Source of the DNA: Frigidibacter sp. ROC022
Lineage (GTDB): Bacteria; Pseudomonadota; Alphaproteobacteria; Rhodobacterales; Rhodobacteraceae
DNA: 64,000 bases
Reading direction: 5' to 3'
NCBI RefSeq assembly: GCF_024723735.1
Contig: NZ_JANQDU010000003.1
Coordinates: 496,001 to 560,000 of the forward strand
The position numbers were made by a program, and so were the translations under genes. Below, piece after piece: positions 9,498-18,356 of the stretch (its first letter is position 1; each line of letters opens with the position of its first letter). The notes under the pieces are model-generated. The model searched no databases and was not told where the DNA came from. It saw nothing but the letters and a program-made list of their open reading frames with translations.

Positions 9498-10670
9498 TCA
9501 GAAATCGATGTACTCGACCAGATCGCCCGCGGCGGCGGCGGGGGCATTCGGGGGCCGGACGATCAGCGCCTCGGCCCGGGACAGGATCGACAGCAGCGAA
9601 CTGTCCTGGCGGTCGAAGGCGGCGATTCCGTCGCCGTCGCGGCGGGCCCGCATGTAGTGCTCGCGCGGGCCGTTGGCGGCCAGCGATGCGGTCAGCCTGG
9701 CCTTGCGGCGCGGCACCGGCCGGGCCGGCAGACCCTGCATCACGGCCAGCAGAGGCTGCACGAAGATCACCCCGCAAACCATTGCCGAAACGGGATTTCC
9801 CGGAAGACCGACCAGGACCGATCCGGACATCCGCCCGGCCATCAGCGGTTTGCCGGGGCGCATCGCGACCTTGTAGAAGGCGGTCTCCATGCCCAGGCTC
9901 TGGGCCACCGGGCCGACCAGGTCGTAATCGCCGACCGATGCGCCGCCGATGGTGATGACCAGATCGGCGCCGCGGGCCAGCTCGAAGGCCTTGGCGAGCG
10001 CGGCTTCGGTATCGCGGGCGATCGGCAGCAGCCGCACCTGCGCCCCGGCCCGCTGGAACAGCGCCGCCAGCCCGTAGCTGTTGGAAGCGATGATCTGGCC
10101 GGGGCCGGGCGTTTCGCCGGGCTGCACCAGTTCGTCTCCGGTGGCGATCAGGGCCACCTCGGGGCGGCGCCGGACCGGCAACACGGGGTGGTTCATCGCG
10201 GCCAGCAGCGCCACGTCGGCGGGGCTGAGACGGCGCGGCGCGTCGAGCGTGTCGCCGGTCGAGAAATCGGCACCGGCCGGGCGGATGTTGCTGTCATCTC
10301 CGATGCTGTCGCCGAGGGTGATCTCGTCTGAAGTTCGGCTCGTATCTTCCTGGATTACAACGAAATCTGAATCCTGCGGCACCGGTGCGCCGGTGAAGAT
10401 GCGGACCGCTTCGCCGGGGTTCAGCCGGCCGCTCCAGACCGCGCCGGCCGCAGCCTCTCCGACCACCTTGAACCTGGCACCGGGCGCCACCTCGGCGCGG
10501 CGCAGGGCGTAGCCGTCCATGGCCGAGGCGGCGAAGGGCGGCTGGTCGCGGCGTGCGGCGAGCGGCCGGGCCAGCACCCGCCCGGCGGCCTGCAGCAGTG
10601 GCACCTCTTCCACCCCGGTCGGTTCGGCCAGTGCGAACAGCTTGTCGAGAGCTTCGGAAACCGTGATCAT
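9498..10670 (-). CDS. moeA: Molybdopterin molybdotransferase MoeA
   Basis: Inserts molybdate into adenylylated molybdopterin, the last step of basic molybdenum cofactor synthesis. At 390 residues it matches the family. Recognisable parts are the N-terminal [13 protein letters not shown] segment, the GDE-type motif [10 protein letters not shown] in the middle, and the MoCF-like domain with [11 protein letters not shown] and [10 protein letters not shown]. It overlaps the moaC stop by 4 bp (ATGA), so it is translated with moaC and trpC. Use of molybdoenzymes by the organism follows, but none is encoded in this window. Confidence 0.95.
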   Translation of the reverse strand: MITVSEALDKLFALAEPTGVEEVPLLQAAGRVLARPLAARRDQPPFAASAMDGYALRRAEVAPGARFKVVGEAAAGAVWSGRLNPGEAVRIFTGAPVPQDSDFVVIQEDTSRTSDEITLGDSIGDDSNIRPAGADFSTGDTLDAPRRLSPADVALLAAMNHPVLPVRRRPEVALIATGDELVQPGETPGPGQIIASNSYGLAALFQRAGAQVRLLPIARDTEAALAKAFELARGADLVITIGGASVGDYDLVGPVAQSLGMETAFYKVAMRPGKPLMAGRMSGSVLVGLPGNPVSAMVCGVIFVQPLLAVMQGLPARPVPRRKARLTASLAANGPREHYMRARRDGDGIAAFDRQDSSLLSILSRAEALIVRPPNAPAAAAGDLVEYIDF

Positions 10671-11137
10671 TTCGCTTCGTAACGTCCTGATTTTCCGCCG
10701 TCTTTCAGGATCAGGCCGATCTCTCCGATGACCATGCCCTTTTCGACCGCCTTCAGCATGTCATAGACCGTCAGGCAGGCCACCGAGACCGCGGTCAGCG
10801 CCTCCATCTCGACCCCGGTCTGGCCCGAGGTCTTGACCGTCGCCTCGACGGTGACGCCATCTTCGTCGGTGCCGAGGTCCAGCGCCACCTTGGTGATCGG
10901 CAGCGGGTGGCAGAGCGGGATCAGCTCGGAGGTGCGTTTCGCCGCCATGATCCCGGCCAGCCGCGCCACGGCCAGAACATCGCCCTTTTTCGCGCTTCCT
11001 TGTTTCACGATTTCAAGGGTTTCCGGCGACATCTTCACGTGGCCGCGGGCCACGGCCAGCCGGTCGGTGACCGGCTTGCCGGAGACATCGACCATATGCG
11101 CCTGACCGTCGCCGTCGAAATGGGTGAGCCCGCTCAT
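10667..11137 (-). CDS. moaC: Cyclic pyranopterin monophosphate synthase MoaC
   Basis: Works after MoaA to convert the GTP-derived 3',8-cyclo intermediate to cyclic pyranopterin monophosphate in molybdenum cofactor synthesis. It has 156 residues, normal for the family. The signature segments [10 protein letters not shown] and [20 protein letters not shown] are intact, and the catalytic Asp and Lys in YDMLKA are present, as is the GGKSG C-terminal loop. Its start overlaps the trpC stop and its stop overlaps the moeA start, each by 4 bp. Coupling of moaC and moeA to trpC is a known arrangement in Rhodobacteraceae. Confidence 0.96.
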   Translation of the reverse strand: MSGLTHFDGDGQAHMVDVSGKPVTDRLAVARGHVKMSPETLEIVKQGSAKKGDVLAVARLAGIMAAKRTSELIPLCHPLPITKVALDLGTDEDGVTVEATVKTSGQTGVEMEALTAVSVACLTVYDMLKAVEKGMVIGEIGLILKDGGKSGRYEAK

Positions 11138-11934
11138 GCCGGCACCGGGGCGGCGAGCAGGGCGCGGGTCGCGGCGGCGACATCGGCCTGCCGCATCAGG
11201 CTTTCACCGATCAGGAAGCGGCGGGCGCCGACCCGGGCCATCCGGGCCAGATCGGCGGGGGTGGAAAGACCGCTTTCCGCGACAAGGCTGCGATCCGGTG
11301 GCAGATGCGGCGCCAGCGTCTCGGTGGTGGCGAGGTCGGTGGTGAAGCTGTGCAGGTCGCGGTTGTTGATCCCGATCAGCGGCGAGGCCAGGCGCAGGGC
11401 GCGGTCGAGCTCGGCGCGGTCATGCACCTCGATCAGCGCATCCATCTGCCAGTCGCGGGCCGCGGCCTCGAGTTCGGCGGCCTGGGCATCCGAGACCGAG
11501 GCCATGATGATCAGGATTGCATCGGCGTGCAGCGCCCGCGATTCGACGACCTGCCAGGGGTCGTAGAGGAAATCCTTGCGGATCGCCGGCAGGGCACAGG
11601 CGTTGCGGGCGGCGGCGAGAAAGGCATCGTCGCCCTGGAATGACGGCGCGTCGGTCAGCACCGAGAGGCAGGTTGCGCCGCCGGCGGCATAGGCGGCGGC
11701 CAGCGCCGGCGGGTCGAAATCGGGGCGGATCAGACCCTTCGATGGCGAGGCTTTCTTGATCTCGGCGATCAGCCCGTAGCCCTTGGCGGCGGCATCGTCC
11801 AGCGCCCGGGCAAAGCCCCGGACCGGCGGCGCGGCGCGGGCTTCGGCCTCGATCGCGGCCAGCGGCCGGGCGGCCTTGCGGGTGGCGATCTCCTCGAGCT
11901 TGTAGGCTTTGATCTTGTCGAGAATGGTTGGCAT
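11134..11934 (-). CDS. trpC: Indole-3-glycerol phosphate synthase
   Basis: Closes the indole ring in tryptophan synthesis (CdRP to indole-3-glycerol phosphate). It is a single-function TIM barrel of 266 residues; the TrpF domain of the E. coli fusion is absent. Visible are the catalytic Lys segment [33 protein letters not shown] and the phosphate loop VAESGLSTP. The start MPTILDKI at 11934 is the conserved N-terminus, but its ribosome site is weak; an in-frame ATG at 11952 has AGGA five bases upstream and may be used instead. A hairpin separates it from ung upstream. Confidence 0.94.
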   Translation of the reverse strand: MPTILDKIKAYKLEEIATRKAARPLAAIEAEARAAPPVRGFARALDDAAAKGYGLIAEIKKASPSKGLIRPDFDPPALAAAYAAGGATCLSVLTDAPSFQGDDAFLAAARNACALPAIRKDFLYDPWQVVESRALHADAILIIMASVSDAQAAELEAAARDWQMDALIEVHDRAELDRALRLASPLIGINNRDLHSFTTDLATTETLAPHLPPDRSLVAESGLSTPADLARMARVGARRFLIGESLMRQADVAAATRALLAAPVPA

Positions 11935-12068
11935 CGGCTCGGTCCCAGGCATCTGCGTCCTGTCTAGCCCCGGTGGCCGGGGATGGGAAGGGAATCGGGG
12001 CCGAGGCCCGGACAATGCATTGGCCAGGGGGGAAGCCGTCCTGGTGGAGGGGTGGCGCGTGAAATCGC

Positions 12069-12098
12069 GCGCCCTGCGTGGGCCGCTCCGCAGGGCGC
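12069..12098 (-). terminator. Perfect hairpin between ung and trpC
   Basis: A 10-bp perfect GC-rich stem (12069-12078 with 12089-12098) with a 10-nt loop begins 4 bp past the ung stop codon. No real T-tract follows on the minus strand (only TTT a few bases later), so it may be a weak or Rho-assisted terminator, or an mRNA processing or stabilising structure in the trp transcript. Confidence 0.5.
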
Positions 12099-12101
12099 CG
12101 G

Positions 12102-12758
12102 TCAGGCCGACCAGTCGATCGGCGCCTCGCCCCGGGCCTCCAGCCAGGCGTTGACCCGCGAGAAGGGGCGCGAACCGAAGAAGGGATCGGGCCCGGCACG
12201 GGCGCCCAGCGGCGAGGGGTGCGAGGAGGTGATCCGCAGATGTTCGTGGCCGCTGATCGCCGCGCCGGTCTTCTGGGCCTTGCGTCCCCACAGCAGGAAG
12301 GCCCGGGGGTGCGCCGAGAGGCTTTGCAGGATGTCCCGGGTGAGCGCCTGCCAGCCCAGTCGCCTGTGCCCGTCGGCGGCGCCTTCCGGCACGGTCAGGA
12401 CGGTGTTCAGCAGCAGCACGCCCTGCGCCGCCCAGCCGCGCAGGTCGCCGTCATCGCGGACGATCCCGAGATCGTCCCGCAACTCGCGAAAGATGTTCTT
12501 CAGCGACTTCGGCAGCGGGGTTCCGGGCGCGACGGAGAAGGCGAAGCCATGCGCATGGCCGGGGGTCGGGTAGGGGTCCTGTCCCAGCAGGACCACCCGG
12601 ACCGACCCGGGCGGGGTGGCTTCGAGCGCCGCGAAGACCTGTGCGGCAGGCGGCAGGACCGGGCGGGGATCGGCGGCGAGCCCGGCCTCGACCTGTGCCA
12701 GCCCGTCCCGGAAGAACGGCAGTTCGGCCCAGGCGCCCAGGCGGGAGAGGTCGAACAT
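12102..12758 (-). CDS. ung: Uracil-DNA glycosylase, family 1
   Basis: Removes uracil from DNA to start base-excision repair. It has 218 residues. The water-activating motif [13 protein letters not shown] (Asp near residue 61), the uracil-stacking/Asn motif [11 protein letters not shown] and the DNA-intercalation loop HPSPLGA are all present, so it should be active. It begins 6 bp after the trpD stop and therefore sits inside the tryptophan operon between trpD and trpC, an unusual place for this gene. It is followed by a perfect hairpin. Confidence 0.95.
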   Translation of the reverse strand: MFDLSRLGAWAELPFFRDGLAQVEAGLAADPRPVLPPAAQVFAALEATPPGSVRVVLLGQDPYPTPGHAHGFAFSVAPGTPLPKSLKNIFRELRDDLGIVRDDGDLRGWAAQGVLLLNTVLTVPEGAADGHRRLGWQALTRDILQSLSAHPRAFLLWGRKAQKTGAAISGHEHLRITSSHPSPLGARAGPDPFFGSRPFSRVNAWLEARGEAPIDWSA

Positions 12759-12764
12759 GCGCGG

Positions 12765-13787
12765 TCAGTCGGCGGCGGCCGAGGTGATCCGTGCCAGCGC
12801 CGCGACCTTTTCGCCGGCCCGGCCCGAATCGATCGCGGCGATTGCCTGCTCGACACCGGCCTTCAGGTCCGGCGCCACCCCGGCCACCACCAGCGCGGCG
12901 GCGGCATTCAGCAGCACCGCATCGCGATAGGCGCCCGGCGCGCCGCCCATCAGGGCGCGGAAGGCGGCGGCATTGTCCTCGGGCGTGCCGCCGACGATGG
13001 TCTCGAAGGGATGCACCGGCAGGCCGGCCTCTTCGGGATGCAGTTCGCGGTCGGTGACGGCGCCGTTCTTCAGTTCCGACAGATAGGTGACGCCGGTGAT
13101 CGAGATCTCGTCGGTGCCATCGCCGCCATGCACCAGCCAGGCGGATTCGGAGCCGAGCGCCAGCAGGGTTTCCGCCATCGGCCGGATCACGGCGCGCGAG
13201 AAGGCGCCGGTCAGCTGACGCCGGACCCCGGCCGGGTTGGTCAGCGGACCGAGGACATTGAACAGGGTGCGGGTGCCCAGCTCGACCCGGGTCGGGCCGA
13301 CATGGGCCATCGCCGGATGATGCATCGGCGCCATCATGAAGCCGATCCCGGCCTCGGCCAGCGCCCGCTCGACCACATCGGGGCCGACCATGACATTGAT
13401 GCCCAGCTGGGTCTGCACGTCGGCGGTGCCGCTCTTGGACGACAGGTTGCGGTTGCCGTGCTTTGCCACCACCACCCCGGCGCCGGCCACGACGAAGGCG
13501 GCGGCGGTCGAGATGTTCAGCGTGTGCTTGCCGTCGCCCCCGGTGCCGACAATGTCCATCGCCCCCTCGGGGGCATGCACGGCCCGGCACTTGGCGCGCA
13601 TGACGCGGGCGGCGGCGGCGATTTCGGTCACGGTCTCGCCACGGGTCCGCAGCGCCATCAGGAAGCCGCCGATCTGGCTGGGCGTCGCCTCGCCCGACAT
13701 CAGCGCATCAAAGGCGCGGGTGGCTTCGGCATCGGTCAGCGGCCGGTCGGCGGCGGCGCCGATCAGGGGTTTGAGGGACTCGCTCAT
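12765..13787 (-). CDS. trpD: Anthranilate phosphoribosyltransferase
   Basis: Transfers phosphoribosyl from PRPP to anthranilate, the second step of the tryptophan branch. It has 340 residues, the usual length of the free-standing enzyme. The PRPP-binding motif [14 protein letters not shown] (around residue 80) and KHGNR (around 107) are intact, as is the C-terminal Gly-rich segment. Its ATG overlaps the trpG stop by 4 bp, so the two are translationally coupled. The order is trpG-trpD-ung-trpC on the minus strand. Confidence 0.97.
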   Translation of the reverse strand: MSESLKPLIGAAADRPLTDAEATRAFDALMSGEATPSQIGGFLMALRTRGETVTEIAAAARVMRAKCRAVHAPEGAMDIVGTGGDGKHTLNISTAAAFVVAGAGVVVAKHGNRNLSSKSGTADVQTQLGINVMVGPDVVERALAEAGIGFMMAPMHHPAMAHVGPTRVELGTRTLFNVLGPLTNPAGVRRQLTGAFSRAVIRPMAETLLALGSESAWLVHGGDGTDEISITGVTYLSELKNGAVTDRELHPEEAGLPVHPFETIVGGTPEDNAAAFRALMGGAPGAYRDAVLLNAAAALVVAGVAPDLKAGVEQAIAAIDSGRAGEKVAALARITSAAAD

Positions 13788-14365
13788 GCCGGGACCGGCA
13801 CGCGGTCGAGGAAATTGCGCAGCAGGTGATGTCCATGCTCCGAGGCGATGCTTTCCGGGTGGAATTGAACGCCTTCGATCGGCAGCGTCCGGTGGGCCAG
13901 ACCCATGATCGTTCCGTCCTCCAGTTCGGCGGTGATTTCCAGGCAGTCGGGCAGCGACTCGCGCTCGACCACCAGCGAGTGGTAGCGGGTGGCGTGGAAC
14001 GGCGAGGGCAGCCCGGCAAAGACGCCCTTGCCGCCGTGGGTGATGGTTCCGGCCTTGCCGTGGACGATTTCATGGCAGCGCACCACCTTGCCGCCGAAGG
14101 CCTGACCGATGGCCTGATGGCCCAGGCAGACGCCCAGCATCGGGGTTCCGGTCTCGGCCGCCGCCAGTACCAGCGGCAGGCAGATGCCTGCCTGATCCGG
14201 GGTGCACGGTCCGGGTGACAGGACGATCCCGGCGGGCTTCAGCGCCATCGCCGCCTGCACGTCCAGCGCGTCGTTGCGCCTGACCACCACATCGGCGCCG
14301 AGTTCGCCAAGGTAGTGAACCAGGTTGAAAGTGAAGCTGTCATAGTTATCGATCAGCAGAAGCAC
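13784..14365 (-). CDS. trpG: Anthranilate synthase component II, glutamine amidotransferase
   Basis: Supplies ammonia from glutamine to TrpE for anthranilate formation. It has 193 residues of class I amidotransferase fold: the nucleophile Cys in [13 protein letters not shown], the oxyanion segment [11 protein letters not shown], and the His-Glu pair in VQFHPES. The start is taken as the GTG at 14365, with GGAG six bases upstream and a conserved [11 protein letters not shown] beginning; an ATG 17 codons upstream has no ribosome site. trpE is not in the window, so it must be encoded elsewhere. Confidence 0.95.
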   Translation of the reverse strand: MLLLIDNYDSFTFNLVHYLGELGADVVVRRNDALDVQAAMALKPAGIVLSPGPCTPDQAGICLPLVLAAAETGTPMLGVCLGHQAIGQAFGGKVVRCHEIVHGKAGTITHGGKGVFAGLPSPFHATRYHSLVVERESLPDCLEITAELEDGTIMGLAHRTLPIEGVQFHPESIASEHGHHLLRNFLDRVPVPA

Positions 14366-14485
14366 GCCCGTCTCCGTTCTTATGGGGTGAAGAGCGCCCC
14401 GTGTCGGGCTATACATGCGGGAAGCGCCACCCGGGGGTCAAGCCCGGGCAAGACGCGCAATGATGAGGGAAAGGGCATTCGGGCC

Positions 14486-17038
14486 ATGGGACGCGAGATC
14501 ATCAAGGGCGTGGCCTGGGGGATTATCGTCATCGGATTGATGATCACCGTGGTTTCGCTGATCGCGCCGCAGCCGCTGACACAGGATGATGTCGCCGCGC
14601 TGACCGGCGCCCCGGTGACATCTGACGAAACGCCGCAGGACGCCGCGCCGCCGGTGGCCGCAGCCCCTCCGGCCGGGCCCGAACCCGACTCTCCGGTCCT
14701 GCCCGAAGCCGCGCCCGAGCCGCCGGCCGCCGCGATCGCGGAAGCTGACGCGCCTGTGCCGGATCAGCCGGAGGCGGAGCAGCCCGTGGCTCCGGTCGCG
14801 CCCGTGACACCGGGCCCGCAGGCCGAAGACGATCCGGCCGAGGCCCCCGCCGCCGAGACGCCGGCCGGGCAAACCCCGGCACCCGAGGCACCTTCGCCCG
14901 TGGTGGCGCCGGAACCGCCGGCCGGCGAGTCCCCCGATGCCGCCGAGAGGCCCGAGGGGCCTGCGACCGAAATCGCGGCGCTGGAGCCCCCGGTCGCGGA
15001 AACACCCGCTCCGGTGGTCCCGGCGCCCGAAACTCCGGCGCCGAAGGCGGTGGTTCCCGGGATGGCGGGCCGGGAGAGCCCGGAGGCCGAAACCTCTGCC
15101 GAAGCCCCGGCGGCCGATCTGCCCGCCGCGGAAGCGCCTGCCCCGGAGATGCCGGCTGCCGATCCGCCTGCGGCCGAAGAACCGGCTGCCGAAGCACCCG
15201 CGACCGAAGAACCGGTTGCCGAGGCACCCGCCGATGAGGCCCCTGTGCCCGAAGTTGCCGATGCGGCCGAAGCCCCGGGCGCGCCGGGACCGACGGTGGC
15301 CGATCAGGTCGAACTGCCGCCAGGGGCCGAGGCGCCGGGCGATGCGGTGGCCGATCTGCCGGGGGGCGATCCGGCCGCGGGGCCGCGCGACCGGCCGGTC
15401 AAGCCCTATGCCGCCACGACAAGGGACCCCGAGCTTGCCGATGCCACGCCGGCGGGCCGGCCCGCGATCGGTGCGGGTATGCCCGAGGGGCCGGATCTGG
15501 CCGCGGCGCCCGAGGTTGCGGCTCTGCCCGGTGCCATGCCGCCCGTCGCGCCGCCGGTGATGCCGCAGGCCCAGGTTCCCGCGCTCCCGCAGACCGCCGA
15601 AGCCGAGATCGACCCGATGCCCGCCGAAGCACCGCCCGCCGCGCCGCCCGCGGCTCAGCCGGTGGCCGAGGCGCCCGACCTGGCCGCGCCCGATCCGGGG
15701 ACCGGCGCACCGGCGATGCCCGGCGGCGACCTGGCCGCCCTGGCGCCCGGTGCCGCACCGCCGGCCCCCGCCGCCCCGGCGCCGGATCGCGTGGCCAGTG
15801 CCGACTCGGCCCCCGACCCCCTGCCGCAGCCGCCTGCCGATGCGCCGGTGATCGCCTCGGAGCCCGTCGATCCGCCCGTCGCGCCGGCCGAGGTCGCCGA
15901 TGCCGGGCCGCAGCCGGGCGCCGAAACGGCGCCGCCGCAGGCCGGAACCGCCCCGAAAGCCGACACCCCGGCCATGGCGCCGGAACCGGCGCCCGAGACC
16001 GCCGAACCGCCTGCCGCTCCGCCGCCGCCGGGCGTCTCGCCCGAACCCGGCCCGGCCCCGCAGCCGCTGCTGCCGCCCGGGACGGCGCCGGTCGGGAATG
16101 ACAGCCCGCCCGAGCCGGGCGCGGCCCCGGCCGTGGTGGCGACCCCGGGCATCGATCCCGCCCCGGTGGCGCCGGAACCGGCGCTGGTCGAACCGCGGGA
16201 GCCGACCCCGGTCCTGCCGCTGCAGAGCGAAGGCGCCGGGCCGGTGACGCCGGGCAGCCGGATGCCGGGCAAGCGGGTGGGCCGTCTGCCGACCCTCGGC
16301 GAGACCCCGGCCGAGCCGGCGCCGGAACCGGATGCGGCCGCTGTCGTGGCAGAGGACGCGGGGCAGGGCCCGGCGCTCGACCGCTTTGCGCGGCCCTTCG
16401 ACGGCACCGATTCCCGGCCCCGGCTGGCGGTGGTGCTGATCGACGATGGCGCCTCTCCGATGGATCCCGCGACGCTGCAGGCGCTGCCCTTCCCGGTGTC
16501 GATCGCCATTGACGCGACCCGCGCCGATGCGGCCGATCTGATGCGCGCCTATCGTGCCGCGGGGCAGGAAGTGCTGGCCATGGCGCCGCTGCCTGCCGGG
16601 GCCGAACCGACGGATGTGGCGGTGGCGATCGACGGCTACCTGACCGCGCTGCCCGAGACCGTCGCGGTGATCGAGGCGGTGCCGGGCGGGCTGCAGCCGG
16701 GCCGTCCGCAGATCGAGCAGCTCGTCGCCAGCCTGGGCCGGTCCGGCCACGGTCTGGTCAGCTATCAATCCGGGCTGAACTCGGCCAGCAAGATCGCCGC
16801 CAGAGAGGGGCTGCCCGCCGCCGAGGTCTATCGGGTGATCGACGACAAGAGCCAGTCCGAGGCCGCGATCCGGCGCCTTGCCGATCAGGCGGCGTTCCGG
16901 GCCGGGCAGACGGGGGGCGTGGTGCTTGTCGGGCATCTGCGGCCCGAGACCCTTGCGGCCCTTGCGGCGTGGAGCACCTCGCCGCGTGCCGCAACGATCG
17001 TCCTGACGCCGGTATCGGTGGTGCTGAAAGGGGAGTAG
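14486..17038 (+). CDS. Divergent polysaccharide deacetylase (YibQ-like) with very long Pro/Ala/Glu-rich linker
   Basis: An 850-residue inner-membrane-anchored periplasmic protein. One transmembrane helix (about residues 8-29) is followed by roughly 580 residues made almost only of Pro, Ala, Glu, Val, Asp and Gly with irregular PAAEAPA-like repeats. The globular domain (about 640-850) has the divergent polysaccharide deacetylase fold, starting RPRLAVVLIDDGASP, with GLVSYQSGLN and VVLVGHLRPET later. The family normally has a short linker. The function of YibQ-like proteins is unsettled; cell-envelope work is likely. Start: ATG with AGGGAAAGGG upstream. It is transcribed divergently from trpG. 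Confidence 0.8.
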   Translation: MGREIIKGVAWGIIVIGLMITVVSLIAPQPLTQDDVAALTGAPVTSDETPQDAAPPVAAAPPAGPEPDSPVLPEAAPEPPAAAIAEADAPVPDQPEAEQPVAPVAPVTPGPQAEDDPAEAPAAETPAGQTPAPEAPSPVVAPEPPAGESPDAAERPEGPATEIAALEPPVAETPAPVVPAPETPAPKAVVPGMAGRESPEAETSAEAPAADLPAAEAPAPEMPAADPPAAEEPAAEAPATEEPVAEAPADEAPVPEVADAAEAPGAPGPTVADQVELPPGAEAPGDAVADLPGGDPAAGPRDRPVKPYAATTRDPELADATPAGRPAIGAGMPEGPDLAAAPEVAALPGAMPPVAPPVMPQAQVPALPQTAEAEIDPMPAEAPPAAPPAAQPVAEAPDLAAPDPGTGAPAMPGGDLAALAPGAAPPAPAAPAPDRVASADSAPDPLPQPPADAPVIASEPVDPPVAPAEVADAGPQPGAETAPPQAGTAPKADTPAMAPEPAPETAEPPAAPPPPGVSPEPGPAPQPLLPPGTAPVGNDSPPEPGAAPAVVATPGIDPAPVAPEPALVEPREPTPVLPLQSEGAGPVTPGSRMPGKRVGRLPTLGETPAEPAPEPDAAAVVAEDAGQGPALDRFARPFDGTDSRPRLAVVLIDDGASPMDPATLQALPFPVSIAIDATRADAADLMRAYRAAGQEVLAMAPLPAGAEPTDVAVAIDGYLTALPETVAVIEAVPGGLQPGRPQIEQLVASLGRSGHGLVSYQSGLNSASKIAAREGLPAAEVYRVIDDKSQSEAAIRRLADQAAFRAGQTGGVVLVGHLRPETLAALAAWSTSPRAATIVLTPVSVVLKGE

Positions 17039-17046
17039 CCAGGCCA

Positions 17047-17072
17047 GACGGGCCGCCGAACGGCAGCCCGTC
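17047..17072 (+). terminator. Hairpin between convergent deacetylase and DUF2892 genes
   Basis: A 7-bp perfect stem (17047-17053 with 17066-17072), and a possible inner GCC/GGC pairing, start 8 bp after the deacetylase stop. No T-tract follows. It could end transcription from either side; moderate support only. Confidence 0.35.
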
Positions 17073-17136
17073 GCATGGCGTGCGGATCAGTCGTCGCGCC
17101 GATGGCCCGGCGCCGTGCGGCCGGGCCCGGCTGCGG

Positions 17137-17343
17137 TCAGTTCTTCTTCATCGGGCAGGTCGAAATGCCCATCAGCGAATAGAGCGGGCAGGTCCCGAGC
17201 AGCCCGGTCAGCAGCGGCACCACGCCGATCAGCAGCAGCCAGCTCATCGACCAGGCCGGGCCGAAGAAATAGAGACCCAGCATCACCAGCCCCACCAGAA
17301 CCCGCAGGATCCGGTCGGTGCTTCCTTCATTGATCTTGAACAT
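17137..17343 (-). CDS. DUF2892 (YgaP-like) small membrane protein
   Basis: A 68-residue membrane protein with two hydrophobic helices (about 12-29 and 33-50) and the characteristic family ending GTCPLYSLMGISTCP, with two cysteines before a basic tail. In other bacteria this domain occurs alone or fused to rhodanese domains (YgaP), with links to sulfur handling. Here it stands alone with no rhodanese nearby. The start follows the conserved beginning FKINEGSTDRILR and a GAGTGCGAG-type upstream sequence. It is probably transcribed alone, between two genes it does not overlap. Confidence 0.85.
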   Translation of the reverse strand: MFKINEGSTDRILRVLVGLVMLGLYFFGPAWSMSWLLLIGVVPLLTGLLGTCPLYSLMGISTCPMKKN

Positions 17344-17414
17344 CTCGCACTCCTCATGATGGCCGATCCCCGAGGGACGGCACTTGATGAGGGTAATCTA
17401 CCCCATCCGGTCCG

Positions 17415-17444
17415 CCGCCGACGGTGACTAGGTCACCAAGGCGG
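17415..17444. promoter_or_regulatory. Perfect dyad GGTGAC-TAG-GTCACC inside a longer stem
   Basis: The inner arms 17423-17428 and 17432-17437 are perfectly complementary with a 3-nt centre; outer arms 17415-17419 and 17440-17444 (CCGCC/GGCGG) extend it with a small internal loop. It lies between the mmsB end and the DUF2892 promoter region. It may be a transcription-factor operator for the DUF2892 gene or a terminator for the valine operon; no T-tract is seen. Confidence 0.4.
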
Positions 17445-17458
17445 CAAGAAGGCCGGGG

Positions 17459-18334
17459 CTAGGAGTCGCGCCCGCGCGACTCGAACCTTGGCAGCATGGC
17501 CGAGAAATCCCGGCCGCTGCCGTCCTCGTCCTCGACGAAGCGGCGGTAGAGTTCGCGCGCCTGGGTGCCCAGTGGCGTGTCGGCATCGGCAGCCTCGGCC
17601 GCCATCTGTGCCAGGGTCAGGTCCTTCAGCATCAGGTCGGCGGCGAAACCGGGCTTGTAGCCGTTGTCGGCGGGTGAATGCGGGCCGATCCCCGGCGCCG
17701 GGCAATAGGCATTCATCGACCAGGACGAGCCCGAGGAGGTCGAGACCACGTCGAACATCTTGTCACGGGCCAGGCCAAGCTTGTCGGCCAGGGCAAAGGC
17801 TTCGCAGGTGGCGATCATCGTCACCCCCAGGATCATGTTGTTGCAGATCTTCGCCGCCTGTCCGGCTCCCGCCTCGCCGCAATGCACGGCCTTGCGGCCC
17901 ATCACATCGAACAGCGGCGCGACCCGGGCGAAATCCCTGTCCGAGCCGCCGACCATGAAGGTCAGCGTCCCCGCTGCGGCGCCGCCCGTGCCGCCCGAGA
18001 CCGGCGCGTCGAGCCAGCCGAGCCCGGCCTCGGCAGCCTGCGCCGCCACCGCCCGCGCCGAATCCACATCGACGGTCGAGCAATCGCAGAGCACCGCGCC
18101 CGGCTCCATGGCCGGGATCACCTGCGCCGCGACCTTCCGCAGGATCTCGCCATTGGGCAGCATGCAGATCACCACCTCGGCACCTTTCGCCGCCTCTGCC
18201 GCCGAGCCCGCGGCCGAGACATCCTCGGGGCAGGGCGCCAGCGTGTCATAGCCCATCACCTGATGCCCGGCCTCGGCCAGGTTGGCCGCCATCGGCGCGC
18301 CCATGTTGCCCAGGCCGATAAATCCGATCTTCAT
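17459..18334 (-). CDS. mmsB: 3-hydroxyisobutyrate dehydrogenase
   Basis: NAD-dependent oxidation of 3-hydroxyisobutyrate to methylmalonate semialdehyde in valine breakdown. It has 291 residues. The N-terminal Rossmann motif GFIGLGNMGAPMAANL, the substrate loop DAPVSGGTGGAAAGTL and the catalytic Lys in GQAAKICNN (near residue 171) are all present. A strong GGAGGA site precedes the ATG. It is the third gene of a same-strand group with the 3-hydroxyisobutyryl-CoA hydrolase and an acyl-CoA dehydrogenase, which supports the valine assignment. The next enzyme, methylmalonate-semialdehyde dehydrogenase, is not in the window. Confidence 0.94.
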   Translation of the reverse strand: MKIGFIGLGNMGAPMAANLAEAGHQVMGYDTLAPCPEDVSAAGSAAEAAKGAEVVICMLPNGEILRKVAAQVIPAMEPGAVLCDCSTVDVDSARAVAAQAAEAGLGWLDAPVSGGTGGAAAGTLTFMVGGSDRDFARVAPLFDVMGRKAVHCGEAGAGQAAKICNNMILGVTMIATCEAFALADKLGLARDKMFDVVSTSSGSSWSMNAYCPAPGIGPHSPADNGYKPGFAADLMLKDLTLAQMAAEAADADTPLGTQARELYRRFVEDEDGSGRDFSAMLPRFESRGRDS

Positions 18335-18356
18335 CTCATGTCCTCCCGAATGCCGC

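Noticed and set aside
14408-14441. Possible trpG promoter (TTGACC and TATAGC on the minus strand)
   Set aside because: The spacing is 22 nt, too long for a sigma-70 promoter; at 17 nt spacing neither hexamer has a partner.
14438-16936. Long minus-strand open frame opposite the polysaccharide deacetylase
   Set aside because: It mirrors the Pro/Ala/Glu-rich codons of the linker as Arg/Gly-rich protein. The plus-strand gene has a signal anchor, ribosome site and a recognisable C-terminal domain.
17384-17397. Possible FNR/CRP-type site upstream of the DUF2892 gene (TTGAT-N4-GTAAT)
   Set aside because: Only one half-site fits TTGAT-N4-ATCAA; the second half has too many mismatches.
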